A stretch of DNA of 64,000 bases from Pseudogemmobacter lacusdianii (GCF_030848395.1 NZ_JAVDBT010000006.1:124001-188000); one strand, 5' to 3'; counted from the first letter of the stretch, positions 1 through 9,306 are shown. The notes: a model not told the origin generated them from the letters alone. Made by a program: numbers and translations.

Positions 1-2339
1 ATCGTGTTGATCGCCACGGATTTACCCGAACCGGTGGTCCCGGCGATCAAAAGGTGAGGCATCTTGGCGAGGTTCGCCACGATGGGATCGCCGCCAATGT
101 CCTTGCCCAAAGCCAGCGGCAGCCGCATCTGGCTGTCGCCAAAGTCGCGGGCGGCAAGGATCTCTTTCAAGACCACTTTCTCGCGGTAGGAATTCGGCAA
201 TTCGATCCCGATGACCGAACGCCCCGGCACGGTCGAGACCCGCGCCGACAAAGCCGACATCGAGCGTGCAATGTCATCGGCCAGACCGATCACGCGGGAT
301 GCCTTCAGACCCGGAGCCGGCTCCAGCTCATACATGGTGACCACGGGGCCGGGACGGACCGAGACGATCTCGCCCTTCACGCCGTAATCATCCAAGACCG
401 ATTCCAGCATACGGGCGTTTTCTTCCAGCGCCTCATCAGAAAGCTGGCGACCCTGACCTTCGGTCGGATCGGCAAGCAGGCCCAAGGGGGGCAGCTCGAA
501 CTCTGTCGTCGCCTCTTCAAAGCGCATGCGCGGTTGCGTTTCGGCCACAGCGCGAGTCGATTGCGCAATCGGGCGCTTCACCGGCGCTTGCACCACAGCG
601 CGACGCTCCGGGATCGCAGCGACACGCGGCAAGGCACGCGGCGCAACTGGGGTCGGATCGTAATCCGGCTCAAAGCTGTCATCGGGATGCCAATCGTCCG
701 AGGCTTCGTCCCAGTTCTCCTGCCAATACATGTCTTCGGCCACGAACATATTCTCGACCTCAGCCACCTCTTCAGCGGCAAATGCACTGCCCCTCTCGAT
801 AGGGGAGGGGGGTGCAGCGGCCGGAATTGGGGCCACAGCGGGGGCCGTGCGCGAGCGGGTCAAGAAGGCGGGCGCAGCAGGACGCGGAGCTTCCGTTGCA
901 GTGTGATCCATGTGATCTGCCACAGCCTCGACCGTCGGGGCCGCAAAGCTCGTGGCTTGCGCGACAGGCGCCGGGGCAGCATCAACAACGGCGGAGACTG
1001 CTGTTACCGGCGGCTCCATCATCATCGACGGACGTGTGTCGGCCAAAAGCGGTTGCGGGCGGCGCGCACGCATCAAAGGCGGCTCGGCGCGGCGGGCGGC
1101 GACGGCAGCCTGCAAGGGCGACATCGGAGCGGGCAATGCGCCGGTCAGGCCCGGAGCACCACCGCGCGCGCGGCTGCGGATCACATCGGAGATCCGCGCC
1201 TTGATGCGGTCTTCCGAGGGCTGCTCCATATCATAAACAGGCTCGATCGGCTCTGGCTCGACCAATTCCGGCTCAGGTTCAACGACCCGGCGCATCCGGG
1301 CCAAGAAGCCCAGCTTCTCTTTCGGCAAGCTCGGCGGAGCTTCAAAGCGGCGCGGCTCGGCCCGCAGGGTCGAGGGCGCATTCCAACCTTGCGCCGCCTC
1401 AAGCGGGGCAGGCTCGTAATCGTCATAGGTCGGCTCGACCACCTGCGGCGCGGCGCGGCGCACCACCGAGCGAGCGGCAGCCATCGGCTCTTCGCGAATA
1501 GGCTCGCGCAGCGGCGCGCGCGCTTCGGGGGCCATCAGCGGCGGCTCGTCCCACTCTTCGATCACCGGGTCGGAATAGCGCGTATCAGCATAGCGATTGG
1601 CGCGGTTGGACGCGGCCGCACGGCCCGCTGCCGCACGATCTTGCAAGCCGCGCGCGCCTTTCATGGCACCCGACAAAGCGGCCGAGCCACCTTTGCCCAT
1701 GAAGTTCATCGCCGCCGCATAGGCCAAGATCGAGCCGGTTAGCAGGAAATGCCAGATGCCGCGCAACTCATCGCGGTCAAAGCCGGTGACGTAAAGCATC
1801 ATGCCAAGCAGGCTGAAAAACGCCAGCAGCGAAACGACTTTCAACCCAAAGCCCAATGAGCCCGGGATCACGCCTGCGACCAAAGCGCCGGTGACCGTAT
1901 CGCCAAAAAGCCCACCCAGACCAAAGGCATGCGGCCAATCAGCGGGCACCGAGAGCGTTGCCGCATAGGCCGAGGCCAAAGCAACCGCGATCACCGCAAA
2001 GACCACGCGCGACAGAACCCGCTCACCGCCGCGGTGCAGGATGAAGCGCGCGCCCCATGCAAAGAAAATCACCGGAATCGACCAAGCACCTTTGCCGATC
2101 AAGATCACCAAGGTCGAGGCAATCGCCGCGCCGAACCGGCCCAGCATATTGCGTGCCGGCTCTTCGGTGGCGACCATCCAGCCCGGATCATCCGGCGAGT
2201 AACTGCCCAGCATTGCGGCGAAAATCACCGCGACCACCACCAAGCCAATGCCGAGCAACTCGCGCGAGCGGCGTTCAAGCATGGCTTGCGTGCCTTGATC
2301 AAGAAGCGGGTCGCGTTGTCTCATTTGGTACAAAGCCAT
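1..2339 (-). CDS. ftsK: DNA translocase FtsK, N-terminal 779 codons (3' end outside window)
   Basis: FtsK pumps chromosomal DNA through the closing septum and delivers the dif region to XerCD. The start is the ATG ending at 2339, only 12 bases after the upstream aminotransferase stop. Residues about 25-190 hold four to five hydrophobic segments (membrane anchor). A long Pro/Ala/Glu-rich linker follows (about 200-600), which is normal for the family and poorly conserved. The start of the motor domain is recognisable by GVKGEIVSVRPGPVVTMYEL and a Walker A, GTTGSGKS, at about residues 767-774, right at the window edge. The Walker B and gamma domains lie outside. The identification is firm. The only uncertainty is the exact linker function. 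Confidence 0.96.
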   Translation of the reverse strand, partial: MALYQMRQRDPLLDQGTQAMLERRSRELLGIGLVVVAVIFAAMLGSYSPDDPGWMVATEEPARNMLGRFGAAIASTLVILIGKGAWSIPVIFFAWGARFILHRGGERVLSRVVFAVIAVALASAYAATLSVPADWPHAFGLGGLFGDTVTGALVAGVIPGSLGFGLKVVSLLAFFSLLGMMLYVTGFDRDELRGIWHFLLTGSILAYAAAMNFMGKGGSAALSGAMKGARGLQDRAAAGRAAASNRANRYADTRYSDPVIEEWDEPPLMAPEARAPLREPIREEPMAAARSVVRRAAPQVVEPTYDDYEPAPLEAAQGWNAPSTLRAEPRRFEAPPSLPKEKLGFLARMRRVVEPEPELVEPEPIEPVYDMEQPSEDRIKARISDVIRSRARGGAPGLTGALPAPMSPLQAAVAARRAEPPLMRARRPQPLLADTRPSMMMEPPVTAVSAVVDAAPAPVAQATSFAAPTVEAVADHMDHTATEAPRPAAPAFLTRSRTAPAVAPIPAAAPPSPIERGSAFAAEEVAEVENMFVAEDMYWQENWDEASDDWHPDDSFEPDYDPTPVAPRALPRVAAIPERRAVVQAPVKRPIAQSTRAVAETQPRMRFEEATTEFELPPLGLLADPTEGQGRQLSDEALEENARMLESVLDDYGVKGEIVSVRPGPVVTMYELEPAPGLKASRVIGLADDIARSMSALSARVSTVPGRSVIGIELPNSYREKVVLKEILAARDFGDSQMRLPLALGKDIGGDPIVANLAKMPHLLIAGTTGSGKSVAINT

Positions 2340-2351
2340 TCTTCCCCGTCC

Positions 2352-3530
2352 TCAATCGTAAAGGCAATCGCGCAGCTGAATCAGCCCGCGTTGCGTTTCT
2401 TCACGTGGTGCCACCAAAGCCACTCGAATATACTCTTTGCCGGGGTTATGGCCCCCGGCCTCTCTCGACAAATACGCCCCCGGCAAGACACGCACGCCGG
2501 TTTGCTGCCAAAGTTTCAGCGCAGCCTCTTCGCCGTCCTCAACAGGCAGCCAAAGGAAAAAGCCACCGCCGGGGGCTTGATAGCCCTGCATGCCGGAAAA
2601 GATCTGCTCTGCATCGGCGAATTTCTCTTGGTAAAGCGCGCGGCTGGCGGTGACATGCGCCTCATCATTCCAGACCGCCTCGGCCACCTTTTGCAAGGGC
2701 AATGGCAAGGGCGCACCGGCAAAAGCGCGCAGCTGGCGGATGCGGGCCATCGTCTCGACGCCAGCGGCCACAAAGCCAGAGCGTAGCCCCGGCAGGTTCG
2801 AACGCTTCGAGAGCGAATGGAAGGTCACCACCCGTTCTGGGTCCGCGCCAACCTCTTGCGCCACTTCGAGAATCCCTGCGGGCGGTGCCTCGCGCCAAAT
2901 CTCGGAATAGCATTCATCGGCGAAAATCTTGAAGTCGTGCTTCTCGGCCAAAGCCAAAAGCTCGGCCAGATATTCGCGCGAAGCAACCGCGCCCTGCGGG
3001 TTCGAGGGCGAGCAGATATAGGCCACAGCAACGCGATCCAGCACCTCCGCCGGAAGCCCCGCGTAATCGGGCAGGAAACCGGTCGAGGCCCCTGCGGGCA
3101 CATAGACCGGCTCGGCCCCAATCGCCAAAGCGGCAACGGCATAGACCTGATAGAAAGGGTTCGGGACCAAAATGGCCGGAATTTTGCCGCGCTTTTGCTC
3201 GGGGCAGACCGCAACCAGCGCGTTGAACAGACCCTCGCGCGTGCCGTTCAGCACCATCAACCGGTTCTCGGCCACATCGACCCGGTAGCGCCGCGCGATC
3301 CAACCCGAAATCGCCGCCAGCAAGGCCGGAGTGCCGTCATTCGGTGGATAGACCGAAAAACCCGAGAGATTCTCGGCCAAGATTCGGCCGACGAATTCGG
3401 GCATCGGATGCCGAGGCTCTCCGATGGTCATAGAAATTTGTTCGCCGCCCGGAGCGTGCGCGTCCAGAAGTTTCCGCAAGCGCGGAAACGCGTAATCTGG
3501 CAGGTTCGAAAACCGCTCAGGAAATGCCAT
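2352..3530 (-). CDS. Class I/II PLP aminotransferase, DapC-like (N-succinyldiaminopimelate aminotransferase)
   Basis: This is a 392-residue fold-type I aminotransferase. The PLP-lysine lies in SLSKRSNLPGLRSGF, a form typical of DapC-type succinyldiaminopimelate transaminases in the lysine/peptidoglycan pathway, and the aspartate/tyrosine pocket is seen in FADECYSE. I chose the internal ATG at 3530 (MAFPERFSNLP) because family members start there. The upstream extension to 3620 has no counterpart. The gene is followed by ftsK after 12 bases, so the two are probably co-transcribed, which fits a cell-envelope and division role. Substrate specificity within the aminotransferase family is inferred, not proven. 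Confidence 0.85.
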   Translation of the reverse strand: MAFPERFSNLPDYAFPRLRKLLDAHAPGGEQISMTIGEPRHPMPEFVGRILAENLSGFSVYPPNDGTPALLAAISGWIARRYRVDVAENRLMVLNGTREGLFNALVAVCPEQKRGKIPAILVPNPFYQVYAVAALAIGAEPVYVPAGASTGFLPDYAGLPAEVLDRVAVAYICSPSNPQGAVASREYLAELLALAEKHDFKIFADECYSEIWREAPPAGILEVAQEVGADPERVVTFHSLSKRSNLPGLRSGFVAAGVETMARIRQLRAFAGAPLPLPLQKVAEAVWNDEAHVTASRALYQEKFADAEQIFSGMQGYQAPGGGFFLWLPVEDGEEAALKLWQQTGVRVLPGAYLSREAGGHNPGKEYIRVALVAPREETQRGLIQLRDCLYD

Positions 3531-3724
3531 GACTGCCTCAGATGCCGGGATCGTGAATGCCCCGGTTTGGTTCAGATTAGCGCCAGCGATTGCGATGGTC
3601 CAGTTTTTCCCAGCCGTCACTTGGGGTTGGAGCGCAAAATTGTGGCTTTTATGTTTGCCGCCTTGTGAGGGTGCTTCTCAGCCCCGCCTGTCCGCCCTAC
3701 CCGGCTTGGGTTGCGTCAAATAAG

Positions 3725-3760
3725 CAAGGGCGGGAAAGGCTCAAACCCTTCCCGCCCTTG
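3725..3760 (-). terminator. Rho-independent terminator after the carboxynorspermidine dehydrogenase gene
   Basis: A 12-bp perfect stem, CAAGGGCGGGAA paired with TTCCCGCCCTTG, closes a loop of about 12 bases. On the minus strand it is followed by TTATTT. It lies 35 bases beyond the stop of the gene ending at 3796, the expected place for its terminator. Confidence 0.75.
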
Positions 3761-3795
3761 ATAGAAAGTCATCGCTCACCGGCGTGCCGGAGAGA

Positions 3796-5037
3796 TCAGA
3801 TCTCGTATTGCAGCAGGCGGTCGCCCTGATCGTCTTTGATGTAAGACGGCAGACCGATCGTGTTCAAAAGGTTGATGAAGGGCCGCGGGTCCAGCTCTTC
3901 CACGTTGACCATCTGACCGACATCCCAGACGCCCTCGGCCACCAAGATCGCGGCGGCAACGGCAGGCACGCCAGCGGTATAGCTGATGCCTTGGCTGCCG
4001 ACTTCCTCATAGGCCTCTTTATGGTCAGCCGAGTTGTAGATCATCACCTCAACCGGTTTGCCGTCTTTCTCGCCCTTCACGAAGTCAGCGATCAGGGTCT
4101 TGCCGGTATAGCCGGGGGCCAAAGTAGCCGGATCGGGCAGCACGGCTTTCACCACCTTCAGCGGCACCACTTCCAAACCTTCGGCGGTGACAACGGGTTG
4201 CTCGGACAAAAGGCCAAGGTTTTTCAACACGGTGAAGACGTTGATGTAATGCTCACCAAAGCCCATCCAGAAGCGCACATCGGCATCCGGATAGTTGGCC
4301 GAGAGCGAATGCACCTCATCATGGCCCGAGAGATAGGCTTTCGAGGGGCCGACGATGGGCAAATCCCAAGTCTTGCCGATCTCGAACATGGCGTTTTCTT
4401 GCCACTTGCCGCCCTGCCACGAATAGACCGTGCCGGTGAATTCGCGGAAGTTGATCTCGGGGTCGAAGTTGGTGGCAAAATACTTGCCGTGGCTGCCTGC
4501 ATTGATGTCGACAATGTCGATCGAATGGACCTTGTCCATCATATCGGCGGCCGCCCGCGCCCAAACGTTCACCACGCCCGGATCAAAGCCGATGCCCAGA
4601 ATCGCCGTCACGCCCGCCGCTTTGGTGGCGTCGCGCTTTTTCCATTCGTAATTGCCATACCACGGCGGGATCTCGCAGATCTTCGACGGGTCTTCATGGA
4701 TCGCGGTGTCCATATAGGCGACGCCGGTCTCGATGCAGGCATCAAGCACAGTCATATTCACGAAGGGCGAGCCGACGTTGATGACGATCTGCACGCCGAT
4801 GTCGCGGATCAGCGCCGCCACAGCGGCTGTGTCCATCGCGTCCAAAGCATGGGCTTTGAAAACCCCAGCGACTTTCATCGCGGATTTTTCATGCACCGAG
4901 GCAATCACCGCCTCGGCCTTGGCCAAGGTGCGGCTTGCAATGTGCAAATCGCCCAATTTATCGTTGTTTTGCGCAGCCTTATGCGCAACCACTTGTGCTA
5001 CGCCACCGGCGCCGATGATGAGAACATTCCGTTTCAA
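3796..5037 (-). CDS. Saccharopine dehydrogenase family protein, carboxynorspermidine dehydrogenase (carboxyspermidine synthase)
   Basis: 413 residues. The N-terminal Rossmann motif GAGGVAQVVAHKA is at residues 9-21, and the fold is that of the saccharopine dehydrogenase (Lys9) family. The product immediately downstream on the same strand is nspC, carboxynorspermidine decarboxylase, which makes this the NADPH enzyme that condenses aspartate semialdehyde with putrescine or diaminopropane. The two steps replace the SAM-dependent speD/speE route to spermidine. The gene is last in the operon, 45 bases after nspC, with its own terminator. The lysine-degradation alternative for this family is made unlikely by the nspC neighbour. 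Confidence 0.9.
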   Translation of the reverse strand: MKRNVLIIGAGGVAQVVAHKAAQNNDKLGDLHIASRTLAKAEAVIASVHEKSAMKVAGVFKAHALDAMDTAAVAALIRDIGVQIVINVGSPFVNMTVLDACIETGVAYMDTAIHEDPSKICEIPPWYGNYEWKKRDATKAAGVTAILGIGFDPGVVNVWARAAADMMDKVHSIDIVDINAGSHGKYFATNFDPEINFREFTGTVYSWQGGKWQENAMFEIGKTWDLPIVGPSKAYLSGHDEVHSLSANYPDADVRFWMGFGEHYINVFTVLKNLGLLSEQPVVTAEGLEVVPLKVVKAVLPDPATLAPGYTGKTLIADFVKGEKDGKPVEVMIYNSADHKEAYEEVGSQGISYTAGVPAVAAAILVAEGVWDVGQMVNVEELDPRPFINLLNTIGLPSYIKDDQGDRLLQYEI

Positions 5038-5082
5038 GGAATACCGCCTCCACGAGTTATAGGTGAAAGGGGAGACTGCCTG

Positions 5083-6177
5083 TTAACCCAGGCTGTCCCG
5101 GTAATCGGCATAGCCGAATTCGCGCACGACCGTCTCGGAACCATCCAGTTCCTTGATCACGATGGACGGCATTTTCACACCGTTGAACCAGTTTTTCTTA
5201 ACCATCGTGTAACCGGCGGCATCAGCGATCGAGAGACGATCGCCAATTTGTAGGGGCTGGGCGAAGTTGAACTCGCCATAGACATCACCTGCGAGGCAGG
5301 ATTTGCCACAGACCATATAGGGGTGGTCGCCTTCGGTCTCGATCTTGCCCGAGATGCGGTAGATCAAGAGGTCCAGCATATGCGCCTCGACCGAAGAATC
5401 GACGATGGCAAGGTCTTTGCCATTGTTGAGCACGTCGAGCACCGTCACCTCAAGGCTGGCGCATTGGGTGATCGCGGCCTCGCCGGGCTCCAGATAGACT
5501 TGGACGCCGAACTTCTCTTGGAAGGCTTTCAGACGCGCGGCCAGCTTTTGGACCGGATAGCCCTCGCCGGTGAAATGGATGCCACCGCCAAGGCTGACCC
5601 ATTTCAGCCGGTGCAGAAGATCGCCGAATTCTTCCTCGATTCGCGCCAACTGCCGGTCGAAGAGGTCGAAGTCGCCGTTCTCGCAATTGTAATGGATCAT
5701 GAAGCCAGAGATTCGGCCCATCACCGTTTCAATCTTCGTCTTGTCCCATTCACCGAGCCGCGAGAAGGGCCGCGCCGGATCGGCAAGGTCAAAGCCCGAG
5801 GTCGAGAACCGCGGGTTCAGCCGCAGACCACGCTCGATATGCGCCGAGGCATTGTCGAACCGCTCCAACTGGCTGATCGAGTTGAAGATGATCTTATCGG
5901 CGTAAGAGACCGCCTCTTCGATCTCATGATCGGACCAACCCACCGAATAGGCGTGGGTTTCTTTACCGAACTTCTCGCGGCCCAAACGCAACTCGTAAAG
6001 CGAGGACGAGGTGGTGCCGTCCATATGCTGCGACATCTGGTCGAACACGCCCCAAGTCGCAAAGCACTTCAGCGCCAGTAGCGTTTTCACGCCCGAGGCT
6101 GCACGCAGCTCGTCCATCACAGCCATGTTCTTGGCCAGTTTTGCGCGGTCGATGAGGTAGTAGGGCGTCTGGTTCAT
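5083..6177 (-). CDS. nspC: Carboxynorspermidine decarboxylase
   Basis: A 364-residue alanine-racemase-fold (group IV) PLP decarboxylase that converts carboxy(nor)spermidine to (nor)spermidine. The PLP lysine is in LLALKCFATW near residue 40, the glycine-rich phosphate loop is SLGGGIHFTGEGYP, and the carboxylate-binding stretch near the C-terminus is CGKSCLAGDVYGEF. I chose the ATG ending at 6177 because GGGGGG (Shine-Dalgarno) sits just upstream and the family begins near there. The longer reading to 6258 is unlikely. It is the first gene of the two-gene spermidine operon. Confidence 0.93.
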   Translation of the reverse strand: MNQTPYYLIDRAKLAKNMAVMDELRAASGVKTLLALKCFATWGVFDQMSQHMDGTTSSSLYELRLGREKFGKETHAYSVGWSDHEIEEAVSYADKIIFNSISQLERFDNASAHIERGLRLNPRFSTSGFDLADPARPFSRLGEWDKTKIETVMGRISGFMIHYNCENGDFDLFDRQLARIEEEFGDLLHRLKWVSLGGGIHFTGEGYPVQKLAARLKAFQEKFGVQVYLEPGEAAITQCASLEVTVLDVLNNGKDLAIVDSSVEAHMLDLLIYRISGKIETEGDHPYMVCGKSCLAGDVYGEFNFAQPLQIGDRLSIADAAGYTMVKKNWFNGVKMPSIVIKELDGSETVVREFGYADYRDSLG

Positions 6178-6328
6178 CGCATCCCCCCAGTTAAGAAGAA
6201 GAAACGGCCAAACGGCCAGGAAGGGCGCCCCTTTACGGGGGGGAACCGCCGGGTGCAAGCCAAGAATCCGTGTGCGAGTGCTGTTACCCTACAGCAAACG
6301 CCAATGTCGCACCGTCACGGAGGAAAAA

Positions 6329-6361
6329 GTAAGGAGCCGGACATGCGATCCGGCCCCTTAC
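6329..6361 (-). terminator. Bidirectional rho-independent terminator after the amidase gene
   Basis: A 13-base arm GTAAGGAGCCGGA pairs with TCCGGCCCCTTAC (one mismatch) around a 7-base loop. TTTTT follows on the minus strand, and a weaker TTTT tract lies a few bases downstream on the plus strand. It is 14 bases past the amidase stop and separates it from the nspC leader. Confidence 0.85.
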
Positions 6362-6375
6362 TGCAGGTTTTAACC

Positions 6376-7707
6376 TTAGCGCATCGCGCGTTCGGCCGCA
6401 GCGCCCAGCCGCAAAAGCCGCCCTTCGCCAAAGGCTGGCCCGACAAGGGAGACACCGCAGGACGGCTGCGAGGTCGGCAGGGTCAGCGCGCAAACGCCCA
6501 TCAAATTGCCCACCCGCGTGTTGCGCAGCGCCAGCAGGTTCTCGGTCACATAATAATCCTGATCGGACATGAGCCGTTCGAGATTGGGCGGCAGAATCGG
6601 CGCTGTCGGCATGATCACCGCATCAAACCCGCTGACGCGCGCCGCCCATTCTTCGCGCAGCCGCTCCAACCGCCGCCAATCGGCAACATAATCGGCCGCG
6701 TTCATATCAGCGCCCGAGCGGAACCGCTCAAGAATGCGGGGGAACATCACCGAAGGGTTGGCCTCGATCACATCGCGCCAAATGCTGTAAGCCTCGGCGG
6801 TGAAAAGCCGTCCCGCAAGGCCCATCGACTCAGGAACTTCGGGCGCAGAGATATGCTCGATCTTTGCCCCCGCGCGGGCCAGCCGCTGGCAGGCATCCTC
6901 AAAGGCCTTCGCCGGCGCCTCGCGCAGATCATCGAGCACCACTGTGTCCAAGATCGCCAGCCGCACGCCCGACAGATCCGCACCTTCCAGATCCACCGCT
7001 TGGCCACCCTGCAACATCCCAAGCAGCAGCGCGCAATCCTCAACCGAATGCGCCAAGGGGCCGATGGTGTCGAAGCGCTCGCACAAAGGCACCACGCCTT
7101 TGTTGGGCAAAAGCCCATGCGTGGTCTTTAGACCCACAAGGTCATTCCAAGCCGCCGGGATCCGCACCGAACCGCCAGTGTCCGAGCCGATCGCCGCTGG
7201 CGCCAGCCCAAAGGCCACCGAAGCCGCCGCCCCCGAAGAAGAGCCTCCGGGCACCGCCGCCTCGTCATTCAGACAGGGCGGCGTGCCCATCACCGGGTTG
7301 AGCCCGATGCCGGAAAACGCCAGTTCTGACATATGCGTCTTGCCCAAGCAGACCGAACCGGCCAGCGTGGACCGCGTCAAAACCTCGGCATCCTGCGCAG
7401 GCGTACGGTCGCGCAACAGCGCCGAGCCCGCCTCGGTCACAATGCCGGCGGTGTCGAAAAGGTCTTTCCAGCTGACCGGAACGCCATCCAAAAGCCCCTT
7501 ACGAAAGCCCTTTTGCGCCCGCGAGGCTGCGGCGATCGCCTCGGCCCGCGCCCGCACTGGGGTTGCGCGGGCATAGATCCGCTCGGTCAAAGGATGCGAG
7601 GCGATCCGGTCCAGATAGGCCTCGGTCAGCTCAACCGGGTTGATCTTACCCTTGCCAATTTCGCGCCCCAGATCGGCCGCTGTCATATGGAACCAAGTCC
7701 CGCTCAT
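6376..7707 (-). CDS. Amidase signature family enzyme
   Basis: 443 residues with the Ser-cisSer-Lys triad of the amidase signature family. The lysine is in VSWKDLF (about residue 82), the glycine/serine-rich core is PGGSSSGAAASVA (about 154), and the nucleophile region is GSDTGGSVRIPAAW (about 174). The family includes GatA, aryl-acylamidases and malonamidase-type enzymes. No gatB or gatC neighbour is present, so this is a stand-alone amide hydrolase of unknown substrate. The ATG at 7686 (eighth codon) is a possible alternative start. It sits between nspC and a divergent FAD hydroxylase gene. Confidence 0.85.
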   Translation of the reverse strand: MSGTWFHMTAADLGREIGKGKINPVELTEAYLDRIASHPLTERIYARATPVRARAEAIAAASRAQKGFRKGLLDGVPVSWKDLFDTAGIVTEAGSALLRDRTPAQDAEVLTRSTLAGSVCLGKTHMSELAFSGIGLNPVMGTPPCLNDEAAVPGGSSSGAAASVAFGLAPAAIGSDTGGSVRIPAAWNDLVGLKTTHGLLPNKGVVPLCERFDTIGPLAHSVEDCALLLGMLQGGQAVDLEGADLSGVRLAILDTVVLDDLREAPAKAFEDACQRLARAGAKIEHISAPEVPESMGLAGRLFTAEAYSIWRDVIEANPSVMFPRILERFRSGADMNAADYVADWRRLERLREEWAARVSGFDAVIMPTAPILPPNLERLMSDQDYYVTENLLALRNTRVGNLMGVCALTLPTSQPSCGVSLVGPAFGEGRLLRLGAAAERAMR

Positions 7708-7791
7708 TTTCGCCCCTCACTCTGCATTGGCGCGAGGCTAATCCCTGCGCGTCGCATGGACAATGGCCCCCAGAGGACCTAGGTCTAGGGG

Positions 7792-9021
7792 ATGGAATAT
7801 GATGCTGATATCCTGATCGCAGGCGGCGGGCTGAACGGCCCCGCTTTGGCGCTGGCCTTGGCGCAAGGCGGCCTTAAGGTCACCGTGATCGACGCGCGCC
7901 CGGCGGCTAGCCGCGCGGTTGCGGGCTTTGACGGCCGCGCCTATGCCCTTGCCATTGCATCAAAACGCCTGCTGCAAGGCATTAGCGTCTGGCCTCGGGT
8001 GGCCGAGAAGAGCCAACCGATGCGGCAGATCCGCACCTCGGATGGCCATGCAGGGGCGGGCGCCTCGATCTTCCATCTGTGTTTTGATTCCGATGAGATC
8101 GAAGAAGGCCCGATGGGCTTTATGCTCGAGGACCGCTTCCTTTACAGCGCCTTCCTTGACGCTATGGCCGAGACCCCCGGCATCACGCTTCTCTCGGGCG
8201 AGACGGTGGTGGCGCAAGAGGTGGATGACACCGGCGTCAGCGTCACATTGGCCTCGGGCCGACAGCTGACGGGTCGGCTTTTGGTCGGCTGCGACGGGCG
8301 CAATTCCGGCGTCGCTTTGCGCGCCCGGATCCGCCGGCAAGGCTGGGGCTATGGCCAAACCGCGCTGGTCACCGCCATCCAGCATGAGCGGGACCACGAG
8401 GGCGTCGCGCATCAATTCTTCATGCCCTCCGGCCCCTTGGCGATCCTGCCTTTGCCGGGCGGGCATCATTCCAGCATTGTCTGGGCCGAGACCGAGGCCC
8501 AAGCCCGCGCGATCCAAGCCCTGCCAGATGCCGAATATCTGCAAGCTCTGCGCCCGCGATTTGGTGATTTCTTGGGCGAGATCTCCCTTGCCGGAACCCG
8601 CTTCACCTATCCTTTGTCGCTCTCTTTGGCCGAGCGTTTCGTGGCCCCGCGCGTCGCTTTGGTCGGCGATGCCGCGCATGGCGTGCATCCGATTGCCGGG
8701 CAGGGGCTGAACCTTGGCCTGCGCGATGTCGCCGCTTTGGCCGAGGTGCTGATCTTGGCCAAACGGCGCGGCGAGGATATCGGCTCGGCGGTGGCGCTTG
8801 AGGAATATCAAAGCTGGCGCCGCTTTGATGCCACCGCACTCGCCTTGGGGATGGACGGGGTCAACCGGCTCTTTTCCAACGACAACCCGCTGCTGCGGCT
8901 CGGCCGCGACCTTGGTATGGGGCTGGTCAACGCCCTCCCCGGCCTGCGCCGCAACTTCATTCGTCAGGCCGCCGGCTTGCAAGGAGAGCTGCCGCGCCTT
9001 TTGGCCGGTAAGCCAATCTAA
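7792..9021 (+). CDS. UbiH/UbiF/COQ6-family FAD-dependent hydroxylase
   Basis: 409 residues. This is a class A flavoprotein monooxygenase of the ubiquinone-biosynthesis group. The FAD ADP-binding motif GGGLNGPALALALAQGG is at residues 11-27, the DG motif is LVGCDGRNSGVA, and the second FAD motif GDAAHGVHPIAGQGLN is near residue 288. The last motif is characteristic of UbiH/UbiF/VisC/COQ6, which hydroxylate the quinone ring. Which ring position it modifies cannot be told from sequence. COQ9 (36024) and the polyprenyl synthase (17040) elsewhere in the window belong to the same pathway. The start is the ATG following a purine-rich GGTCTAGGGG stretch. Confidence 0.88.
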   Translation: MEYDADILIAGGGLNGPALALALAQGGLKVTVIDARPAASRAVAGFDGRAYALAIASKRLLQGISVWPRVAEKSQPMRQIRTSDGHAGAGASIFHLCFDSDEIEEGPMGFMLEDRFLYSAFLDAMAETPGITLLSGETVVAQEVDDTGVSVTLASGRQLTGRLLVGCDGRNSGVALRARIRRQGWGYGQTALVTAIQHERDHEGVAHQFFMPSGPLAILPLPGGHHSSIVWAETEAQARAIQALPDAEYLQALRPRFGDFLGEISLAGTRFTYPLSLSLAERFVAPRVALVGDAAHGVHPIAGQGLNLGLRDVAALAEVLILAKRRGEDIGSAVALEEYQSWRRFDATALALGMDGVNRLFSNDNPLLRLGRDLGMGLVNALPGLRRNFIRQAAGLQGELPRLLAGKPI

Positions 9022-9044
9022 CGCGCCCGCCCCTCTTTCAGAAC

Positions 9045-9100
9045 ATAAATATCCCGGGGGTGAATTGGCCCTATCAGGGCCAAGAGGGGGCTGGCCCCCT
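9045..9100 (-). repeat. Dispersed palindromic intergenic element, copy 1
   Basis: The element is framed by ATAAATATCCCGGGGG on the left and AGGGGGCTGGCCCCCT (itself a palindrome) on the right. Between them is the inverted repeat TTGGCCCT-ATC-AGGGCCAA. Read on the minus strand its ends match those of the longer element at 56151-56266, while the central palindrome differs. It fills most of the 102-base gap between the convergent hydroxylase and Trm112-like genes. Confidence 0.6.
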
Positions 9101-9123
9101 CCCCTTCCCCGGAAAAAGCGCGC

Positions 9124-9306
9124 TCAGTCCAAAGCCCGCGCTTCCGAGACCAGCATCACCGGAATGCCATTGCGCACCGGAAAGGCCAGATTGGCGGCTT
9201 TCGAGATCAGCTCCTGACGCTCTGCATCCCAGCTCAGCACCGCATGGGTCACCGGGCAGACCAAGGCCTCCAGCATCCGCCGATCCGCGATCACATCTTC
9301 CGTCAT
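9124..9306 (-). CDS. Trm112/UPF0434-family small protein
   Basis: 60 residues. It contains the Trm112 fold signature [16 protein letters not shown] followed by [11 protein letters not shown]. The usual second zinc cysteine of the family is replaced: CPVTH is seen where CPxC is common, so metal binding is doubtful. In eukaryotes the family activates methyltransferases, while bacterial stand-alone members are of unclear role. Its ATG overlaps the stop of the LON-domain gene (ATGA), so it is translationally coupled to that gene. Confidence 0.85.
   Translation of the reverse strand: MTEDVIADRRMLEALVCPVTHAVLSWDAERQELISKAANLAFPVRNGIPVMLVSEARALD

Noticed and set aside
54-1742. A 562-codon open frame on the plus strand
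   Set aside because: It is antisense to ftsK, including its low-complexity linker. The Arg/His-rich translation is typical of a shadow frame.
6178-6375. Polyamine riboswitch upstream of nspC
   Set aside because: Only small hairpins and a tandem 8-mer are visible. No known riboswitch class could be recognised, so I list it as an open observation and not as a feature.
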